Positions 45,109 through 56,999 of a stretch of DNA of 64,000 bases are shown here, piece by piece. The DNA lies in contig JANFAH010000040.1 in the NCBI GenBank assembly GCA_024663395.1, forward strand, positions 186,001-250,000, given 5' to 3'. The notes below the pieces were generated by a model. It ran no database searches. It saw only the letters and a list, made by a program, of their open reading frames with translations, and had not been told where the DNA came from. Each line of letters starts with the position of its first letter. The first letter of the stretch is position 1. Position numbers and translations under genes: made by a program. This DNA is from Pisolithus tinctorius. Lineage: Eukaryota; Basidiomycota; Agaricomycetes; Boletales; Pisolithaceae.

Positions 45109-46102
45109 TTCCCGATTCCTCTCGAGCTCGCATATCACATTCACACCATCTCCCATTGCCCCATTGCCCCATTGGTGATTGCATCACACTGCTTGGCCTG
45201 CTTCATTCTGGCACATTTGGACATATGCATCATACACTGGATCCACATGTTGTGCACAACTGCATTCCATGATTCTTCATTAGCTTGCATCTGTATTCAC
45301 TTCCAGTTCGATTAGAGTGTATACCTGCCTGTAGAGCTAGTACTACCCCGGTATTAACTAATCATCATATTGGAACATATTAGAGCATATTTCATATTGA
45401 GTGTGGAACTGGTAGGATCACATATCATTGTGTGTTGTCACAACCAAGAATATTGCATCCTCAAGAGCTCTCATACTAATATATGTGTAGATATGATATT
45501 TTATGTTTTATGCAAATTTGTGATATGTCACCACACAGGACTCTGCCCCAGAATATCGCAGATATGATATTTGTCAAGCTTTCATAGGGGGATATGTTGA
45601 TATATCACTTGTACACACAAACTCACATCTCATCACACTGGGTCACACCTGGTGATGTCCAGTTTTCACTGGGGCTGCACAGTGGGATGTGCTGTGCTAT
45701 GTTTTTGATATGTTTTCAAAATCTCCACTATTTTATTTTCTCTTTTTGAAGCTTTCCCATGCTTCTGGGATCAGTATTTGGCTTGCTGTTCACTCAATTC
45801 TAAATGGATAAACTTGAAACTTTGGAAATGCATTGAAGGAATCTAGAAGATTCCTTCAATAGATGTGGCATGAAGGATGTGTAAGTTGAATGGTGTGATG
45901 TTTTGTTGGCATTTTCATTTCCATTATATCTCAGCAACTGCTGGACCAGACAGCCTGTGCCTTTGAAAATGTGTAGCAACATGGTAGCCTATTCTACACA
46001 CAAAAAATCAGATCCATATGTCAAGAATTGAATGGGTGGGGACACAATTCGCATTTTTAGCACAGCCACAAATGCCCAGCATGCAAATAGGGGTGGGATT
46101 GC
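45109..46102. other. AT-rich non-coding region
   Basis: About 1 kb without a convincing coding frame. It contains a perfect 13-bp hairpin (45832-45860) and runs of degenerate ATATGATATT-like sequence near 45480-45620. It could include the 3' end of the CACTA element, but I found no terminal CACTA repeat. Confidence 0.5.
45832..45860. repeat. perfect hairpin
   Basis: ATTGAAGGAATCT, a 3-nt loop AGA, then AGATTCCTTCAAT: a 13-bp perfect inverted repeat in otherwise featureless DNA. It may be a relic of a foldback element; no function can be assigned. Confidence 0.6.
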
Positions 46103-46560
46103 TGGTCATGTGATACGGATTGAGTCACATGCAGAGTGCTAGAGATGAGATCACATGATGAGTACAGTCATGTGACCTATTACATAAGCCAATGGTCCAG
46201 AGAGTTATTGCCACATGATCAATAATTGTACCTTGTCATGTGATGCTGCAGGAGTGGTCACATGCCTATTGTCTCACAATCATGTGACCCATTACATAAC
46301 CAAGTGTTCTGGGGAGAAACTGACATGTGAGCATTATGTAATAGGTTGGATGATCTATGATTGTACCTTGTCATGTGACATTGATTAAGTCACATGCATA
46401 TTTTCCCATGATCACGTGATAAATTACATAACAGAACACTCCAGAGGATCACCATCATGTAATCAATTACATAAAAAACCATGTGATCTAGGGTCATCCC
46501 TGCTTATGTCACTCATCATGTGACCATCACATCTACTGGTCACATGCTCATCTGTATAGC
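46103..46560. repeat. diverged minisatellite (~130-bp unit) rich in CATGTGA motifs
   Basis: Units begin near 46103, 46233 and 46368 with CTTGTCATGTGA..., each followed after about 20 bp by GTCACATG and later by TCATGTGACC-ATTACATAAC. A fourth, more diverged unit follows near 46480. In total some 15 or more CAYGTGA or reverse-complement motifs fall in about 450 bp, together with five ATTACATAA motifs. Confidence 0.75.
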
Positions 46561-46719
46561 CACAGTACAGGTGTGACAGGGTAACCTGCTGTGGGAACAT
46601 TCCAATCTGAATTTTTTTCAAACACCGACAGAGGTTGTCACTCAGGGGGCATTGTCTATATTGGGAAGTGGTAGTTGCCATGAATTCTGTAAATGCTTTT
46701 GTGGTAACTACCACATTGC

Positions 46720-48515
46720 TTGGTCAAAGTCAGCAGACTCTGGTGTTATCATTCTTCTTCCTTTGATCAAGGGATTGTGGGTGTTCCATTTCCACAGGCA
46801 TGATTCTAGTTTTTCAAGGATCAGTGACCATACTGATGGTTTGTTTACTTTATTACCAAGCCAGGCTCCAAGTATGCGGACTGCCTAACCTTTGCATGCT
46901 ATTCTGAGGGTCAGGGGGAAAGCTGTGGATTCAGGGTTCAGTTTCGAGGAATCGGCTAGTGAGAGGCAGTACTTTGGAGTGCCAATTGGTATGACTTTGG
47001 TTTTATCAATATTGAACTTGGCTCCAGAGGTGCAACACCATTTGGATAGGATATCATTGAGCAGGTTTACATCATCTGTGACAGACAGGTACACAGTGGT
47101 GTCATCAGTGAACATCGAGACTATCAATCAATGTAGGGTGTTGGGGGGTTTGAAACCTGATAGGTAAGAATGTCTGATCATTCTGGCAAGAGGTTCAATA
47201 GCAATGTCGAAAAGAAGGCAAGAGAGGGGGTCACCTTGATGCACTCCTCTGGTGACATGGAAGCTCGAGCTTGCCTCACCATTGACTATAACAATTGTTT
47301 CTGCTGATTCATACAGGGATCTAACTGTATTTCTAAAGGAAAGCAGGAGGCTGAATTTGTCCAGTACTTTCCATAGGTAGTCATGCATGACTTTGTCATA
47401 GGCTTTCTCTTGGTCTAGAGCGATTATAGCACCATTTTCCTCAATTGCTTCAGCATAGTGTAGAATCATCTGTGTGAGGCAGATTTGGTCAGTGATGCTA
47501 TGACCTGGCAGGAATCCTGCCTGATTCTTGTGGATGACTAGTGGGGCAGTGTGTGCCAGTTGTATTGCCAATATTTTTGTGAAGAGTTTGTAGTCCATGT
47601 TAAGTAGTGTTATGGGCCTGTAGTTGGTGATTTCCTGCCTGTCTTTCTTTTTGTAGAGGGGGCATATCCAACCTTCAGAGAACCCAGTTGTTGGATCGAC
47701 CCTGTGGTGTTATATATCATTGAATACCTGGGTCAGGCATTTGGATAGGCAGAATGTTGCAGTGGCCATGTCTCTGGGGGCATCATTATCATCTGATGGG
47801 GGGAGGGCTGCCAGCCATTTCCAGAATTCATATGGTAGACCATCTAGGCCAGCTGCTTTCCTGCATGGTAGTTGTCATAGTGTGGCCTCTATTTCAGTCT
47901 GGGAGACACTTTTGTCACAGGTTTAGACCTCATCTGGTGGGAGGGTAACTTCGATGTACTCTAGGACTTCCTCTATTGCCCACACATGTTCATCTTGGGG
48001 ATGGAGATTGGCCTGTTGAAGGTCATTGTAGAAGGATCTGGCTATTGAGGCCATCTTGTCAGACCTTGTGCAATACTTTGGGTTGTCTGGTGGTGACAAT
48101 AGGTCGTGTAATTTGATGATAATGTCTTTGGGTTTGACATCTTTTCCAGACTTTGCCCAGAGTTTACTCACCGGTGATTTGCATTCTATATGCACTCTGA
48201 GCGATGTGTGGTCTCATATATTAGCATGTTGTACCAATCTTAATCGGGTTATGTCCTCCTGGAGTTTAGTAGCATCACACAGGGTCGCATTGTTTAGGGT
48301 GGAGTGGAGCTTTTCCTGTAGGTCAGTTATCTTTTGAGGGTTCTCTGAGGCAGAGCAGGTGGACAGGTCGCAAGTGCTGAGTTTGTGGGAAAAGTTAATC
48401 ACCTCTTTCTCAATCTCTGTGTGAATGTTTTTATCTTTCAGGAGATTCAGGTTTAGGGTCCATTGGCCCTTACCTATAAAGGGTAGGCTATGCTTTGATA
48501 CTTGAACCAATGTAA
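46720..48515 (-). pseudogene. non-LTR retrotransposon (LINE) RT fragment
   Basis: The minus strand starts near 48510 with what looks like the end of an endonuclease domain and a linker (IGKGQWTLNLNLLKD), followed by a helical linker. The RT follows: HKNQAGFLPGHSITDQI, motif A IALDQEKAYDKV, motif B HQGDPLSCLLFDIAIEPL and motif C MFTDDTTVYL (TDD for the common ADD). A TGA at 47128 interrupts just before motif C, and other stops separate the N-terminal parts. Similarity continues as RILGAWLGNKVNKPSVW and ends at about 46740. Both ends are truncated; no poly-A tail or duplication is visible. Target-primed LINEs commonly lack 5' sequence. Confidence 0.85.
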
Positions 48516-49623
48516 GTTAGGTAGAAAGCGACACTAGGGAGTGCAGGGGACTCCTAGGGCTTGATAGGAATGGGTCTAGTTAGACCCAGAGGAGCTCTGA
48601 GCTTGGAATTGAGAAAAGAGGTGAAGGAGTGACTGGAGTTGGTCAAAATGAATGGAGTGGGGAAATGAGCGAATAATGGCATCTGGAGGTCATCTGGGAG
48701 TGCCTCAACGAGGGCTTGTCACAGTCTTCTGTTCACAGTCTTTGATTTCACTGTCTCACAGTCTGGTTCTTCCTTTTTTTTTGTTGTGTACTGTAGACCT
48801 ACACTAGTGCGCAAAAATGCTGACTAAGCTACCAAAAATGCGCCACAAAGGTAGGCTAAGTATCACTAATGTAAATCAAAGCAAAAAACACAGTAGAAAA
48901 AATAAAATAATTAAATCACCTCAGTAGGGAGTACTTATTCCCTACATCTGAGGGGGGATTGAGAAAATGACTGTCCTCAGTCAACAATAAAGGGGGATTC
49001 AAAATGAAGGAACAGGTATCATATCAAAAATGAGTCCAGAAAATGAAAGGCATCAGGCTTCAAAACAGAAACAAGGAGACCATATGAAGAAAAAGGAGAA
49101 GTCCACATGACTCACTTCACCAACCCACAAGGGATGTGACCAGAATCAGGAAGGAAACTGGCACAGGCACCTGGATGGGGAGAAGGTTCAGCCAGAGGGG
49201 GGCTACAAACTCAAACTGAGGGCAGAGGGGACAGGCAAGGTTGATTGAAGTCAGTTCTTCGAACTCAAGTACAATTCGAAGCCAGGAGGAGGGGTCGAAG
49301 TCAAAATGACTGAGCCACTGGGGTCCTAAGGCATGGGGAGAGATGGAAAGCAGAGGTTGAGGGGTGTTCAATGAACCTTGAGCCTGAATCAGCTACTTCA
49401 ATTTGGGCACCTTGACTTCAAGCTGAACTCGGGGGACTGGTGTGAAATTGATGAGGGGGAGAGAGTCCTGGAGGGGACTGAGGCAAAGCAGGGGAAGGTA
49501 CCTGGGAACTCAAACCACCAAGACCATGAGCCAGGGCCCAGAAGTCAAGCCACTCCCTGAGAGTTCATCCAAGAGCCTCTTGAGGGATCTCCTGACCTGT
49601 AGGTAGTACAACTCAGCCATGAA
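48516..49623 (-). pseudogene. degenerate sequence including the distal part of gag fragment I
   Basis: Near 49600 the minus strand reads VVLPTGQEIPQEALG then a TGA then TLREWLD, which resembles the segment after the zinc knuckle in basidiomycete gypsy gag. It is the continuation of the knuckle at 54690 across element H. Further left (49560-48960) is Pro/Ser-rich sequence with many stops. 48516-48960 has no recognisable coding, only a poly-T run and AT-rich DNA. Confidence 0.5.
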
Positions 49624-49628
49624 TAATC

Positions 49629-49920
49629 TAACAAAGGTATGAGTTTCTCAGTGTATGAAGTAGTCACTGTATTAGTACCTAACAAAGGTATGAGTTTCTA
49701 CACTATGTCAGTACCAAGTAAATGAGTGGGAATCTAGCTATACTCACCTCAGTGTATGAAGTAGTCACTGAGGTGGAAAAGAACAGTGTGGAAAATTTAT
49801 AGTACTGTAATTAGTAAGCGCATTGACATCGGAATTTAATTCCGAGGGTTGGGGAACAATTCAGAGCCCTCTGGGCAAAACTCTGAGATGCTACCATAAT
49901 TCTGGATCGCATTCTCGACA
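49629..49920 (-). repeat. 3' LTR of H
   Basis: 292 bp, minus-strand ends TGTCGAGAATG and CTTTGTTA, so TG..TA termini. A purine tract (GAGGGGGAG, 49921-49929) lies just upstream on the minus strand. It contains two copies of the AACAAAGGTATGAGTTT sequence. Confidence 0.93.
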
Positions 49921-49929
49921 CTCCCCCTC

Positions 49930-51832
49930 AATCGGAACGAAGTCTGAGTGCAGATGCAAAGTGTCTCACCTTGATGCTAGGTAAAGGCTTGGTAAGGGTA
50001 TTGGTGACCATGTTGTCAGTAGGACAATAAATTAAATGAAAGGAATGGTTTTCCACAGCAAAATGGATGAAATGGTATCATATGTCGATGTGCTTTGTGT
50101 GAGCATGATGGCTGCCATCTTTGGTAAGTGCAATGGCAGATTGGCTGTCAGAATACAGTGGGATAGGGTGTTTGAGTGGTCAGAAAACTTCCCCGATGAG
50201 TCATTGAAGCCACAGGCCTTCTTTGGCTGCATGAGTTGCTGCGACATACTCTGCTTCAGCAGTGGAGAGCATTACAAGTTCTTGTTTCCGTGAGGCCCAA
50301 CTGATAGCTCCACCATCTAGTAGGTAGGCATATCTGCTTATAGTGTGTCGATGCTCCTGCAAAGCTCCATCTGCATCAGTATAGCCCTCAAGGCCTTGTT
50401 CTGAATTTCTGAATGTTAAAGCGAGCACTTTCGTGCCTGAGATATACCTGTAGATTCATTTCACAGCTTCCCAGTGAGTCATGTTGGGTGCGTTGTTGAA
50501 CTGTGCAACTGTGGAGACAGCAAACACAATATCAGGGCACGTTCCAACAGCAAGGTGCATGAGGGAGCCAACAGCAGCATGGTAGGGTATGTTTTTCATG
50601 TGTGCAGCTTCTTCAGCTGGCTGTGGAATTTCTCTGTGAGAGAGTTTTATGCCAGGGTCCATCAGAATTGCAGCAGGTTTGCAGTTGGCAAGGTTGTATT
50701 TCATTAGGTTGGCCTCAATGTATGACTGCTGTGACAGGGATATGGTGTGGGCTGCTCTGTTCCATGTCACCTTCATTCCAAGTAGCCAACTGATGGGCCC
50801 TAGGTCAGAGATTTTAAAACAAGTGCTGATCTCTTGTTTAAACAAGTGAATTAATGATGGGGAACTGCCTGTTACAGTGCAGTCATCAACGTGGCTGGCA
50901 AGGATGAGAAGTTCCGATCCTATGCGACCATAGAACACTCCCCAGTCTGCATGTGCCCTGGTGAGCCCAAGATCTGCAAGAGTAGCACATAGCTTCTGGT
51001 ACCACCAAAGTGTGCCTTGTTTCGAGCTGTATAATGCTACGTTTAGCTTCCCAACTGGGCGGGAAAAATTCCGCCCTACAGCATAGCCCTCAGGGAGCTC
51101 CATGTAGATGTCTTTGCCATCTCCGAGTTTGCCATTGAGGAATGCTGAGTGGAAATCGAATACATCAATATCCCAGTCATTGCATGCAGTGGCTGCTAGT
51201 ATGGTGCAGAGAGATGCGAGTCTTGTGATGGGAGCATATGTTTCGTTGTAGTCAATGCCCTGTATCTGGGAGTAGCCCTTAGTGACTAGGTGGGCCTTGT
51301 ACTTCTCGATTTCTCCAGCAGCATTGCATTTGATCTTGAAGACCCATTTGCATCCTACAACGTTTGCACCTTTGGGGCACTCAATGATGTCCCAGGTATG
51401 CACTTCCTCTAGGCTCTTTAATTCCGCATTTATGGCATTCTGCCACTTCAGCCAGTCAGCTCGGGATTTTGCCTCATGGACTGTTGATGGGTCCAGCCCT
51501 TCAGCTTCAGCCATCCCTGCCACCATAGTATACACGATGTTAGTGTCATCTTCATCAGCAGCTAGTTCTTCGTCGAATATGTAGGTAGTGTTTTCTCGGG
51601 ATTTTGGGCTGTTTGGGTTGCTATTGCTCTCTTGGAGTTCTTTCACAAAGTCAAGAGGGATGTGCCCATCACAAGTGCCTTCCCCTACACGTAGGCACCT
51701 CATATAGTCTGATTCAAAGCGCTGGCAAGTGGAATGACGAGGTTGAGGTGGAGGTGTTTTGAAATTGTCTCTGAGTGGGTCTGAAATGAGTCTCAGAATT
51801 TCCGAAGTTGCTTCGGTGGGTCGCTCGACCAT
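49930..51832 (-). pseudogene. RT and RNase H of copia element H
   Basis: ORF 51832-50456 contains the copia RT: WKNAINAE-like WQNAINAELKSLEEVHTW, CKWVFKIKCNAAGEIEKYKA, YNETYAPITR, FHSAFLNGKL and the catalytic HVDDCTVTG (HVDD where YVDD is usual). After a stop region, RNase H follows (GYTDADGALQEHRH, SWASRKQELVMLSTAEAEY) and continues through STAEAEY-type sequence to the conserved tail (TNTLTKPLPSIKVRHF) near 49960. A few stops and frame changes disable it. Confidence 0.88.
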
Positions 51833-52090
51833 CTGCAGGGCCTTGGAATTTCCCTGTGAAGCTGTGGAGTTCCGTTCTGAGGCTTCGGAATTTCATTTTG
51901 AGGCTTCGGAATTTCTTTCTGAGGTGTGAGAATTCCCCTGCTCCCCCTCGAGCAGCACACCATGTGGTACAGACACATCCCAGCACTCGAAAATGACACT
52001 TCTTTCAATTCTGATTGCTCGTGTGTCAGGCCAGTAGATATGGTGGCCATCGCTCTCAGGGTCAAAACCTACACAGTGTCTGTCTCAGGC

Positions 52091-52918
52091 TCACATGTCT
52101 AGTTTGGAGCCAGAGGTGTCATGGACCTTGACATGACATCCCCAGACTGGAATTTTTGAGAGGTCAGGTGGTCTTTGGTAGAGCATTTCATAGGGCGTTT
52201 TTGTGCCTAGACAGCGAGTTGACGAGCAGTTTTTGAGCCAAGTAGCATGCATGATGGCCTCCCCCAGAGGTTCTTGGGTAGGCCACTGGCATGAATCATC
52301 ACACATACACGCTCAACAAGTGTTCTGTTGAGTTGTTCTGCAACTCCATTGTGTTTGGGGGTATCATGGATGGTTATGCATTGTTCTGTGCCTCGGGATT
52401 TCAGATATTCCGAAAATTCCGCACTAAGATACTCTCCCCCATGATCTGAGCGAAGTCGCTTGACTTTGGTGTTGAACTGCATGTTCAGCCATGCTTCATA
52501 GGCTTTGTATGACTTGAAGTTCTCAGCCTTTGTCTTCTGGAGGTACAGCTTGGTGTAGTGGGTGTGGTTGTCTGTGAATGACATGTAGTACTGACTGTGG
52601 CCAGGGGTTTGGACCGGAGAAGGTCCCCAGAGATCTGTGTGGACCTCATCACCTAGATGTTCACAGTGGGGTGGGTTGTGCTCCTTCCCAATGGGCTTCT
52701 GAGTCACTTTGGCATATTCACATGAATTGCATGCACTGGATGGCTTTGGGAGCGATGTGGCCAAGCCTGATGTGAATCTCCTCCATGGTTAAGGATTCCA
52801 TGGCCTTGGCTAGGCCTGCGAAGGCCCGACGAGCTCGTTTGAGGCAGTAGAGGCCTTTTTACATCGGAATTTCAGCTATTTTCTTTTTCTGAGCATTGAA
52901 AATTTGACAACACTTGTC
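52091..52918 (-). pseudogene. integrase of copia element H, frameshifted
   Basis: The pre-integrase HHCC region (EIHIRLGHIAPKAIQ ... CNSCEYAK) lies near 52800-52700 and is split by a frame change. The DDE core in 52764-52207 shows DEVHTDLWGP, LRSDHGGEYLS and HNGVAEQLNRTLVE. Another frame change near 52280 leads into CLGTKTPYEMLYQRPPDL (52306-52091). Catalytic residues are retained. Confidence 0.82.
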
Positions 52919-54275
52919 TCAGAATAATGCCGCATACCCAGCAATGTCAAGTTTGCTCACAGAAACGAGTGTAATTCCCATCTTGGGAGCATAGAGCATG
53001 TCTTTGAGTGAAATATGGGTCTGGGTAGTGCCGTTTGGGAGTGAGATTGTGAGATCACCTTTCCTGATGGCATGGAAGGTGTGGTTGTTGGCAGCAGTGA
53101 TAGGTTTGGGTATGATTGGCTTGTAATCAAAGAATTTGCTGCAGTAGGAGGACATATGACATGAAGTGCCAGAGTCAAACAGGATTGTCTCTTCTGTGGA
53201 ATTTAGGCTTTTGCCTGCAAGGAGAACATGGTCAAAGGTGTTCGTATACTCATCTTCTTCATCAATAATGATATCCTGTGGGTTTGGAATTTCTTCCTCT
53301 GCAATTTCCATAAGCCAGTTGTCATCCTGCAGGTGTGCCAGCCAAACTCCATCAGGTTCTGAGTCAGCGCTGGTTTGTGTGCGCAAGCTGGCTGATGCAC
53401 TGGCCGCAGTGGCCGCTTTTCCAGTACCTTTCTCCTTCTTTTTCCCTTTCCCCTTGTTCTGGAACCACTTGGGCACTTGCCCAGCTTTTCCACCCCCCTC
53501 TTCCCAGCATTGGTCTTTTGTATGACCTTTCTTTCTGCAGTTTTCACAATTCAGCTTCTTTCCATCCTTTGCTGAGTAAGCTGCATCTTCAGAATTTCTG
53601 GAGTTTCCAGAGTTGCCTCTCTTCATCTGCATTTGGCGCCTATCATATTCATTGGAAATTACTTTGATTATGAAGTCTGGAGATAGGTCCTTTTGCATGA
53701 CTAGGGCCGAAGATGTCATAGCTGCGAGGTTGGAGTCATAAGAAGTGGGAAGTGAACTGAGGATGATAGCTGTGAAGTCATCATCTGTGATTGACTGTCC
53801 AAGTGGAGCAAGTTGTTCATGCAGTGTGCACATCTTGAGTGTGGACATCACCTTTTTCCGAACAGCAGGATTCTTGGAGTGTTCTCCGAAGATCAATTGC
53901 GACAACACAAGAGCAATTTTGGAAAAGATCAGTGAGGACACCCCACACACTCTTCGCAGTCTCTTCCTTCAGGACTCAAAGGAACAGAGATTCCAGGAGC
54001 AACACAGCAATCACTTGCTTGATGTATCCATTGTCCATAGCCCATTGCTGGAGTTTTTCTGGGTATTTGCTAACAAGTTTTTGCTCCATGGCTGTGGGCT
54101 TCCAGGAGGCATCTTTCCCTGCTGAAGGGTCCTCTGGTTTCGCATCCAAGCCAGTCAGGTGTCCAATCAGCCCTTTCGAGCTGATGACCCATTCAACCCG
54201 AGCCTTGTAGTATAGCCAGTTGCTTCCATCTGCATTTAGGGTTGGGACTTGTAAGGAATGATTGTCTTTTGCCAT
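52919..54275 (-). pseudogene. Gag and protease of copia element H, frameshifted
   Basis: ATG 54275 starts a copia gag (VPTLNADGSNWLYYKARVEW). A frame change between about 53976 and 53930 separates it from the rest (53950-52919), which has a helical gag domain, a CCHC knuckle (CENCRKKGHTKDQC), a Lys-rich linker, and a protease core ILFDSGTSCHMS followed by YAPKMGITLVSVSKL. This order is that of Ty1/copia, with Gag and protease ahead of integrase. Confidence 0.85.
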
Positions 54276-54327
54276 AGTGGGTATTGTTGCTGTGTATTAA
54301 CTCTTTCAGAATTAGAGTGCAAGAGCA

Positions 54328-54339
54328 GGGCTCATAACC
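54328..54339 (-). promoter_or_regulatory. primer-binding site of H (initiator tRNA-Met anticodon arm)
   Basis: Directly after the LTR the minus strand reads GGTTATGAGCCC, the complement of GGGCTCATAACC, which is the anticodon stem-loop (CAT) of eukaryotic initiator tRNA-Met. Priming by an internally cut tRNA is known for Drosophila copia. Confidence 0.8.
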
Positions 54340-54631
54340 TAACAAAGGTATGAGTTTCTCAGTGTACAAAGTAGTCACTGTATTAGTACCTAACAAAGGT
54401 ATGAGTTTTTACACTACGTCAGTACCAAGTAAATGAGCAGGAATCTAGCTATACTCACCTCAGTGTATGAAGTAGTCACTGAGGTGGAAAAGAATGGTGT
54501 GGAAAATTTATAGTACTGTAATTAGTAAGTGCATTGACATTGGAATTTAATTCCAAGGGTCAGGGAACAATTCCGAGCCCTCTGGGCAAAACTCTGAGAT
54601 GCTACCATAATTCCAGATTGCATTCTCAACA
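54340..54631 (-). repeat. 5' LTR of H
   Basis: 292 bp, minus-strand TGTTGAGAATG to CTTTGTTA, paired with 49629-49920. Confidence 0.93.
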
Positions 54632-54636
54632 TAATC

Positions 54637-55048
54637 CTACATCTGCCTGACACCAGGTACAAAGTGCACACACTGCACTGAGCTCAAACATGACCTTCTT
54701 GACCACAGAAAAAGCAGAAACTGAACCTCTCAAGGGCAGAAGGTTGCTTCAAGGCTCCCTGACAAACAGGGGAGTCATTTGAGCAAGGGCTGAGTTGAGG
54801 GGGACTCTTCAAAGTTGAACTAGGCTGTGGTGAGGGCTTACACAAGGCTGGATGAGAATTTGAGTCATTTGAAACCAACTCGAAGCGAAGTCAGATGCTA
54901 CTTGGAGCCTGTTTCTGAGGAATGGGGACACACAGGCTCGAAACTGGGTGAGGGGGACCATTCAAAGTCAACTTGAAGCAGCAAGAGGGTCTACTTGAGG
55001 TTGAAGGTTCACTTTGAAGAGGACTTTGGCTATTTGATGCTGAAGGGG
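54637..55048 (-). pseudogene. gypsy gag fragment I (zinc-knuckle region)
   Basis: The minus-strand frame from 54878 is Ser/Pro-rich, then reads FCFFCGQEGHV-stop-AQC, a CX2CX4HX4C knuckle with a TGA inside it. H is inserted about 40 bp further on, and the frame resumes left of H at 49623. Upstream (54880-55048) is decayed and is cut by the 5' LTR of G. Confidence 0.65.
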
Positions 55049-55572
55049 TGTCATAGCCATGTCTCAACCCTGGCCGGACTCAGCCTTGTAACCATTCAGT
55101 CTGGCCTTGGCCTTGCCAATCCCATATCTCCAGTTGGCCTAGCATGGTAAACACTGCTTTGCAGTGCATGTCACTTTGGTTGAATCCTGCCTGGTCCTGT
55201 CCCTGGTCCACCCTGTCCTAGTCTCTGTCACCTTAGTCATACATTATTAATCCTCATCTTACCAATCATCTTAGCAATCCTTGTGAGACCAGCATTACTG
55301 GTCTCCGTACTATAGTTACTTCTAGTATATAAACTTGTAGATACTCAGCCTGTACTCCTTCATCTGAAATCAACTAAGTTACCCTGATAACCCTGCCTTG
55401 GCCTTGGACTCAGACTGAGACCCATGCAAGGGAATAGCACTGTAGCCTCAGTCGCTAAGTCCAAACAGTCCACCCATCTGTATCTTTGTCTCTCCCCCTG
55501 ATCCTGACTCCTCAGCCTCGCACCTGCTTTGGTCTCCAGTCTGGCCTCAACCCAGACTCCATGAACTTGACA
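55049..55572 (+). repeat. 5' LTR of G
   Basis: 524 bp from TGTCATAGCC to ATGAACTTGACA, aligned at both ends with LTR F. TATATAAA lies near 55328. The boundaries rest on this comparison. Confidence 0.75.
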
Positions 55573-55608
55573 GTATTTCAGACTCCCCACTTGTGTGGGT
55601 CTAATACC

Positions 55609-56983
55609 ATGGCAACCAAGACTCAATTCCAACCTCCCCATGGCTGCTTGGCCACCAACCCTGACCCTGCCTCAGCCAGTGGGGCTTGCCACAAAACAGC
55701 ACTAGCTGCTTTGGGCACCACTAGGTGCTCTCCAGATCCCATCAGTCCTTTCAGGGGCTTTTGAACCTGCACATCCAATACCCCCACACCACATCATCCC
55801 ACTGCTCCCATCCCCAAGGATGACCCCAGTGATGATGGGCCAGGTGACAATGATGATAACAACCCTAATGATGATGACCCTGGTGATAATAGTCCTGGTG
55901 ATGATAATCCAGATGAGAATGATCTGGAGGATGAACCGGACTTCCCAGATCTGGACACCAAACCCGCCATTATGGTCTTGGACAACCTTGCAGTAGCCAT
56001 CAAACTGTTGGCTTGCAACACCCATACTAGTCCTGAGTCCTCAAGCAGGACCAAGTTGCATGAGCCTGATACTTTTGATGGTACCAATCCTAAGAAACTT
56101 CATGCCTTCTTCATTCAGTGCAAGCTGAATTTCCAAGACTGTCCCTGGGCTTTTAGGACCAACCATGCCAAGGTCATCTTTGCCCAGTCTACCTCAAAGG
56201 CATGGCCTTAGAATGGTTTGAGCCAGACTTGCTTGGACTCAATGACCCTGATGACTGGCCTCTCTGGATGGACTCCTGGAGGGAGTTTGTCCTAGAGTTA
56301 CAAACCACCTTCAGCCCCCATGATCCAGTTGCTGATGCCAAAAGCCAACTCAACCATTTACATATGAAGGACAGTCAGCACATCAACAAGTACATAGTTG
56401 ACTTTAATCAGCTTGCTTTGCAAGTCCAAGGCTATGGAGATGGTGTGCTGTGCCATCATTTCTATTCTGGGCTCCCAGACCAGATTAAGGATGAAGTCTG
56501 TCAAGTTGGAAAACCCCAGACACTACACAAGCTCTGCCACCTTGCCCAGGAGATAGATGTGCACTATTGGGAGCGCAAGGAAGAAGTCCAAAGGGCAAGT
56601 AAGCACCAAGGCTTGTCCAACTCCAACAATAATAAGTCTGGAGGCTCTGGTAATAACAGTCAGCCCAAGACTGGTCAAGAGAAAGCCAAGACCGGCAACA
56701 ACAACAACAACAACAACACCAGTTCCACCCAGTCCAAGCCAGGCAATAACAACAACTCATCCAAGCCTGAGCCTAGCAAACTCAGGAAGGATGGGAAGCT
56801 CACCCCAGAAGAATGCAAGCATTGCATTGAGGGCAATCTCTGTATGTTCTGCAGAGGCCCTGGCCACTTCACTGAGAAGTGTCCCAAGAAGACCAGAAAG
56901 GCCAAAGCTCATGCCATGGCCACCACTGAAGCTGCATCAGCCTCAGGCTCAGTACTACCCCTGAGACAAAAAAATAGGTAGCA
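55609..56983 (+). pseudogene. Gag of G, frameshifted
   Basis: ATG 55609 (MATKTQFQPP) matches the F start. After a TGA (55762) the same frame carries an Asp/Asn-rich stretch and the gag N-terminus to about 56190. A one-base loss relative to F (CAGTC-TACCTC versus CAATCCTACCTC) shifts to the frame 56202-56981, with MALEWFEPDLLG, INKYIVDFNQLA, an (AAC)n Asn repeat and a CCHC knuckle (CMFCRGPGHFTEKC). Confidence 0.85.
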
Positions 56984-56999
56984 GCTCCCAGGACTCCAC

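Larger units (their letters stand above)
49629..54631 (-). mobile_element. complete Ty1/copia retrotransposon H
   Basis: Two 292-bp LTRs, a half-tRNA primer-binding site, gag-protease-integrase-RT-RNase H in copia order on the minus strand, and a purine tract before the 3' LTR. Flanked by TAATC on both sides (49624-49628, 54632-54636). It splits a gypsy gag (I) directly after its zinc knuckle. Confidence 0.93.

Noticed and set aside
45370..45600. Repeated ATATGATATT stretches as a possible tandem repeat or origin.
   Set aside because: Only two or three loose matches; no regular unit or known origin motif.
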